Shown: one piece after another, positions 32,138 through 35,450 of the stretch
Numbering within the stretch: the first letter of the stretch is position 1
Layout: every line of letters begins with the position of its first letter
Origin: Peptostreptococcaceae bacterium
GTDB taxonomy: Bacteria; Bacillota; Clostridia; Peptostreptococcales; Anaerovoracaceae
NCBI GenBank assembly: GCA_016650175.1
Contig: JAENWG010000015.1
Coordinates: 1 to 35,450 of the forward strand
Direction of reading: 5' to 3'
DNA: 35,450 bases
Notes under the pieces: model-generated
What the model saw: only the letters and a program-made list of their open reading frames with translations
What the model was told of the DNA's origin: nothing
The model's database searches: none
Translations under genes and position numbers: made by a program

Positions 32138-33778
32138 CTATTTTTTCCAAGAACTTTTAAGCCCGACTATGCTATTAAATACCTTGTCATCTCCACTTGA
32201 AAGCTTTTCGTCCAATATATAATAACCTTTTCTAAAAAATTGGAATCTTTCCGCTGGCTTAGCATCTTTAATTGAAGGCTCTGCATAACCCCAGGTTTCA
32301 TTTAGCGAATTAGGGTTTTCAATGTATTCATCATCTTCATTTTTAACCATCAGGTAATCATACTCTCTAATTTTTATCTTAACAGCAGTGCTAGCTTCTA
32401 CAAAATGAATAGTGCCCTTAACTTTACGCTCAGCAAATCCACTACCACTTCTAGTTTTAGGATCGTATGTACAATGTAGCTCCTTTATATTTCCTTCAGT
32501 GTCTTTAATTATTTCCTCACAAGTAATAAAATATGCGCCTTTGAATCTTACCTCGTTGCCAGGGAACAATCTGAAGTATTTTCTAACTGGAACTTCCATG
32601 AAATCATCCCCATCTATCCAAAGTTCTTTACTAAAAGGAATCTCTCGATTTCCAAGTTCAGGGACATTTCTGTTATTTTCAACTCCACACAGCTCAACTT
32701 CATTTTCTGGGTAGTTTGTAATCACAACCTTAATAGGATTCATAACTACATTTCTTGCTTCTACTTTATCCTTTAAATCATCTCTAACACACGCTTCTAG
32801 TTGCGCTACATCTACTCTAGAATTGGCTTTAGCCACTCCAATATCATCACAAAACTTTCTAATTGATTCAGGAGTATAACCTCGTCTTCTTAGACCTGCT
32901 ATAGTTGGCATCCTAGGATCATCCCAGGCTTCTACTTTTCCTTCATCAACAAAACTTTTCAGAATTCTCTTGCTCATAACTGTATTTGTTATATTCAATC
33001 TAGCAAATTCAATTTGTCTAGGCGGGTTTGGCCAAAAGCCTACCTCTCTTATTACCCAGTCATATAAAGGTCTATGATCTTCAAATTCCAAAGTACAAAT
33101 TGAATGTGTGATTCCTTCGATTGCATCCTCTATAGGGTGTGCAAAATCATACATTGGATATATACACCATTTATCACCTGTATTGTGATGCTCTGTATGA
33201 GCAACTCTATATATAATTGGATCTCTCAAGTTAATATTAGGAGATGACATATCTATCTTGGCTCTAAGTACTGCTTCACCGTCTCCATATCCACCAGCTT
33301 TCATTTTCTCAAAATCAGCCAGATTTTCTTCTATTGTTCTATTTCTATATGGACTATCTTTGCCTGGTTCTTTTAAAGTACCTCTATATGATCTTATTTC
33401 TTCAGCATTTAATAAGCAAATATATGCTTTCCCTTTTTTAATAAGCTCTACAGCTGCTTCGTACATTTGATCAAAATAGTCAGAGGCCCAAAGTCTGTTG
33501 TCCCATTCAAAACCAAGCCACTTAACATCTTCTTCTATTGAATTTACATATTCTATATCTTCTTTAACAGGATTAGTATCATCATATCGTAAATTACACG
33601 TCCCTTTATATTTTTTTGCTGTACCAAAATTTAAACATATGGATTTAGCATGACCAATATGCAAGTACCCGTTTGGTTCCGGCGGAAATCTAGTTGCAAC
33701 CTTATCTCCATAAACTTGCTCTTCTATATCCTTATCTATAATGTTGTGTATGAAATTATTGTGTAATTCTTTTTCCAT
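32138..33778 (-). CDS. glnS: Glutaminyl-tRNA synthetase
   Basis: A 546-residue class I synthetase. The [17 protein letters not shown] block carries the HIGH signature (about residues 40-43), and VMSKRIL is the KMSKS counterpart (about 267-271). The C-terminal anticodon-binding beta-barrels are present to the end. It charges tRNA-Gln directly, a route that only part of the Firmicutes use besides the GatCAB amidotransferase. Strong promoter and CAGGAGG site upstream; first gene of the operon with ydbS, ydbT and ptb. Confidence 0.95.
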   Translation of the reverse strand: MEKELHNNFIHNIIDKDIEEQVYGDKVATRFPPEPNGYLHIGHAKSICLNFGTAKKYKGTCNLRYDDTNPVKEDIEYVNSIEEDVKWLGFEWDNRLWASDYFDQMYEAAVELIKKGKAYICLLNAEEIRSYRGTLKEPGKDSPYRNRTIEENLADFEKMKAGGYGDGEAVLRAKIDMSSPNINLRDPIIYRVAHTEHHNTGDKWCIYPMYDFAHPIEDAIEGITHSICTLEFEDHRPLYDWVIREVGFWPNPPRQIEFARLNITNTVMSKRILKSFVDEGKVEAWDDPRMPTIAGLRRRGYTPESIRKFCDDIGVAKANSRVDVAQLEACVRDDLKDKVEARNVVMNPIKVVITNYPENEVELCGVENNRNVPELGNREIPFSKELWIDGDDFMEVPVRKYFRLFPGNEVRFKGAYFITCEEIIKDTEGNIKELHCTYDPKTRSGSGFAERKVKGTIHFVEASTAVKIKIREYDYLMVKNEDDEYIENPNSLNETWGYAEPSIKDAKPAERFQFFRKGYYILDEKLSSGDDKVFNSIVGLKSSWKK

Positions 33779-33809
33779 GTTTTCCTCCTGTAGTGTAAAT
33801 ACTCAAAAT

Positions 33810-33838
33810 ATTATATCATACGCCGTAAATTTTGACAA
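33810..33838 (-). promoter_or_regulatory. Promoter of the glnS operon
   Basis: Minus strand: TTGTCA (33833-33838), 17-bp spacer, TATAAT (33810-33815). No T-box element is visible between it and glnS. Confidence 0.8.
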
Positions 33839-33934
33839 TACGCAAACCTCAGTAATTTAAATGCATTTAGCTTGTTTTCCATGTAACTCTACTCACCTTT
33901 ATGACATTGTTTTTTATACTTACAGTTTTTATTT

Positions 33935-34204
33935 TCAGATGTCAATTCCAAAAAAACACTTACTGAATTCATCAATAAATTCTTTATTTATATTGTAGTG
34001 CTTCCATTTTCCTTCAATTCTAACAATTAGTATGTTAGCATCTATTAATACCTTGAAGTCGTGTGACATAGTTGGTTGTGTTACATCAAACCTTTCTTGA
34101 ACGTTACAAGCACACTGCTCACCGCAAGATAACACATCTACTATCTCTAACCTCTTAGGATCAGATAATGCTTTAAAAACCTTTGAACATTCCTTATAGT
34201 CCAT
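33935..34204 (-). CDS. ArsR/SmtB-family regulator
   Basis: An 89-residue winged-helix repressor: FKALSDPKRLEIVDVL (10-25), then GEQCACNVQERF with a CxC pair at about Cys31 and Cys33, in the place of the ELCVCDL metal site of arsenic-sensing ArsR proteins, and the recognition helix TQPTMSHDFKVL. It may sense a soft metal or thiol-reactive compound. No transporter or resistance gene is next to it. The start has AAAGG upstream. Confidence 0.88.
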   Translation of the reverse strand: MDYKECSKVFKALSDPKRLEIVDVLSCGEQCACNVQERFDVTQPTMSHDFKVLIDANILIVRIEGKWKHYNINKEFIDEFSKCFFGIDI

Positions 34205-34227
34205 TTTTCATCCTTTCTTCTAGAATT

Positions 34228-34553
34228 TTACTTGGTTAATTTGTAACTGTTATTTATCATATCTTTTATAATACTATCCGGTACTGTTTCGTCTAATATT
34301 ATCGTATTCCAATTTTCTTTGTTAAGATGATATCCTGGAATTATAGCTTTATATATATATCCCTTAATAAATAGTTTTCTTCAGGTACCCCTTTAACACT
34401 TATTCTAGTATAACCTTCTCTATCTGAAATTATAGCAAAGATTTTTTTCTTTCCCCTATGCCTGATAGTTGCTGTTTCCATATCAAACGGATAATCTTCA
34501 TAAACATTTGTAAGCGTTAAGCAATATTTAATTGTTTCTTTCCTGCTCTTCAT
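34228..34553 (-). pseudogene. MmcQ/YjbR-family gene, frameshifted in an AT repeat
   Basis: The frame from 34553 encodes 70 residues ending ...YLLRDIYIKL with a stop at 34341-34343. The sequence just past it, in another frame, reads AIIPGYHLNKENWNTIILDE and goes on to a stop at 34228-34230; this is the conserved C-terminal part of the MmcQ/YjbR family. The join lies in an (AT)5 tract (34351-34360). Removing one AT unit restores one frame of 107 residues, RDIY-KAIIPGYHLN, close to the family's usual length. The cause is thus a one-unit repeat expansion, a sequencing error, or a phase-variable state. ATG with AGGGAGG upstream. Confidence 0.85.
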
Positions 34554-34665
34554 AAAAATTACCTCCCTAATATATCAATTATACAACAAAACTCCTTCAA
34601 TAAGTTGCCTAAATAAGTGTTTCTCTTCTATGCAGATAATTAAGAAGCATTAAACATACAGAGTC

Positions 34666-34694
34666 TTTAAACATTGTCATATAAATGCTATAAT
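34666..34694 (+). promoter_or_regulatory. Candidate promoter of the DUF1499 gene
   Basis: TTTAAA (34666-34671), 17-bp spacer, TATAAT (34689-34694). Confidence 0.4.
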
Positions 34695-34766
34695 TAATTA
34701 TCGAATTAGATATTTCAATCAACAGTGAAGGTATTAGAACCTTTAAATATAGAGGGATGTGAGCCT

Positions 34767-35234
34767 ATGAAAGAAAAGGTGAAAATAATGAAGTTTATAT
34801 TAATTGGTTTATTGATTGTTTTTATTATACTAATGTTCATCAAGAATTCAGTAACGCCATCTAACCTTGGCGTTATTAACGGAGAATTGTCGCCGTTACC
34901 TAAGTCTCCCAATTGCGTCTCTTCCTATACCTTAGACAAAGAGCGCTACGTAGAACCTATTCCTTTTATCGGAACTTAAGAAGAAAGCAAAACTGCACTC
35001 CTTGAGGCTATGAATAATTATGGCGATATGAAGATAACTGAAGAAGAAGGTAATTACATTCACATTGTATTTACAACCAAATCAATGCGATTTAATGATG
35101 ATGTTGAATTACTCTTTGACCTTACCCTTAAACAAATATACTATCGATCAGCTTCAAGAATAGGTTATCGCGACAACGGACTTAACAAACAAAGATATCA
35201 AGATATCAAGAAAGCATATTTAGACAATTTATAA
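34767..35234 (+). pseudogene. DUF1499-family membrane/lipid-anchored protein gene, broken by an in-frame TAA
   Basis: The first part (34767-34979) has a membrane helix (IGLLIVFIILMFI) and the DUF1499 entry motif PLPKSPNCVSS..., ending at TAA 34977-34979. The same frame continues at once with EESKTALLEAMNN and carries the rest of DUF1499, including VFTTKSMRFNDDVELLFD and RSASRIGYRDNGLNKQR, to TAA at 35232-35234. A single nonsense codon therefore splits an otherwise complete gene of about 155 codons. Starts at ATG 34767 (GAGGG 9 bp upstream) or at 34788 (AAGGTG 7 bp upstream) are both possible. The later part has an ATG at 35010 but no good ribosome site. Confidence 0.85.
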
Positions 35235-35278
35235 ACGAAAGCATAAAACCACTTCTAGCTTTGATAATATACTAATAC

Positions 35279-35308
35279 AAAAACTCCCGACTATAAAGCC
35301 GGGAGTTT
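35279..35308 (-). terminator. Terminator of tuf
   Basis: AAACTCCCG (35281-35289) and CGGGAGTTT (35300-35308) form a 9-bp stem; a T-run follows on the minus strand. Confidence 0.85.
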
Positions 35309-35327
35309 CATTTAACTATTCAGTTAA

Positions 35328-35450
35328 TTATTCGATGATCTCAGTTACAACGCCAGAACCTACTGTTCTTCCGCCTTCTCTGATAGCAAATCTTAATCCT
35401 TCTTCGATAGCAATTGTAGTGATTAATGTAATCTCCATTGTTATGTTATC
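35328..35450 (-). CDS. tuf: Elongation factor Tu, C-terminal fragment
   Basis: The minus strand encodes the last 40 residues of EF-Tu, from DNITMEI to GVVTEIIE and TAA, with the unmistakable block [20 protein letters not shown]. The rest lies beyond the window. Minor differences from the usual GxGVVxxI end are within normal variation. A strong terminator follows. Confidence 0.95.
   Translation of the reverse strand, partial: DNITMEITLITTIAIEEGLRFAIREGGRTVGSGVVTEIIE

Noticed and set aside
33779-33934. A T-box riboswitch before glnS
   Set aside because: A standard promoter lies within about 60 bp of the start, leaving no room, and no T-box core is visible.
1-35450. CRISPR arrays, tRNA or rRNA genes
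   Set aside because: No regularly spaced repeats and no tRNA or rRNA signatures were seen by eye on either strand.

Overview
The window is AT-rich DNA from a low-GC Gram-positive anaerobe, most likely a member of the Clostridia. Supporting evidence is an oxygen-sensitive 2-hydroxyacyl-CoA dehydratase/benzoyl-CoA-reductase-type system with its ATP-driven activase, a phosphate butyryltransferase-like enzyme, an FHA-RodA/PBP pair, RecD2, ComFC with an adjacent raiA-type structured RNA, and a GlnRS. I cannot name a genus.

Layout. 1-133: left end of an IS3-family element. 214-3753: small accessory genes, namely a DUF212 membrane protein, a TlpA-like thiol-disulfide lipoprotein, an AIM24/TIGR00266 protein, a VWA-domain protein and a macro-domain/HTH fusion. 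3793-12576: the most interesting part, an 8.7-kb module read on the minus strand and bounded by a perfect 20-bp direct repeat. It holds nine reading frames: a TetR regulator, a CooC/AcsF-like nickel-maturation-type ATPase, two 2-hydroxyacyl-CoA dehydratase-family subunits, their activase, a 51-residue membrane protein (not called by ordinary ORF length cut-offs), a cut-down acetyl-CoA synthase (ACS) domain protein, and an enoate-reductase-type flavoprotein in two pieces separated by a single in-frame TGA.

12572-20927 (minus strand): a housekeeping chain yhaM - degenerate CCA-transferase-like gene - recD2 - comFC - raiA-type RNA - malic enzyme - fumC - DUF1294, ended by a clear terminator. 21061-22813 (plus): nadE and homoserine dehydrogenase. 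22872-29154 (minus): a DUF4405 cytochrome-b-like membrane protein, a two-component system, and a PBP with an FHA-RodA protein. 29255-33778 (minus): glnS - ydbS-like - ydbT-like - ptb-like operon. 33935-35450: an ArsR regulator, a frameshifted MmcQ/YjbR gene, a DUF1499 gene broken by an in-frame stop, and the 3' end of tuf.

How the module may work (inference): the activase would feed a low-potential electron to the [4Fe-4S] dehydratase/reductase heterodimer, and the flavoprotein would supply or use a C=C bond reduction. The CooC-like ATPase together with an ACS-derived protein suggests an extra metal-loading step unknown in the characterised 2-hydroxyacyl-CoA dehydratase or benzoyl-CoA reductase systems. 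The substrate is unknown. The module has its own regulator, operator-like palindromes and terminator, and appears to have been inserted upstream of the macro-domain gene.
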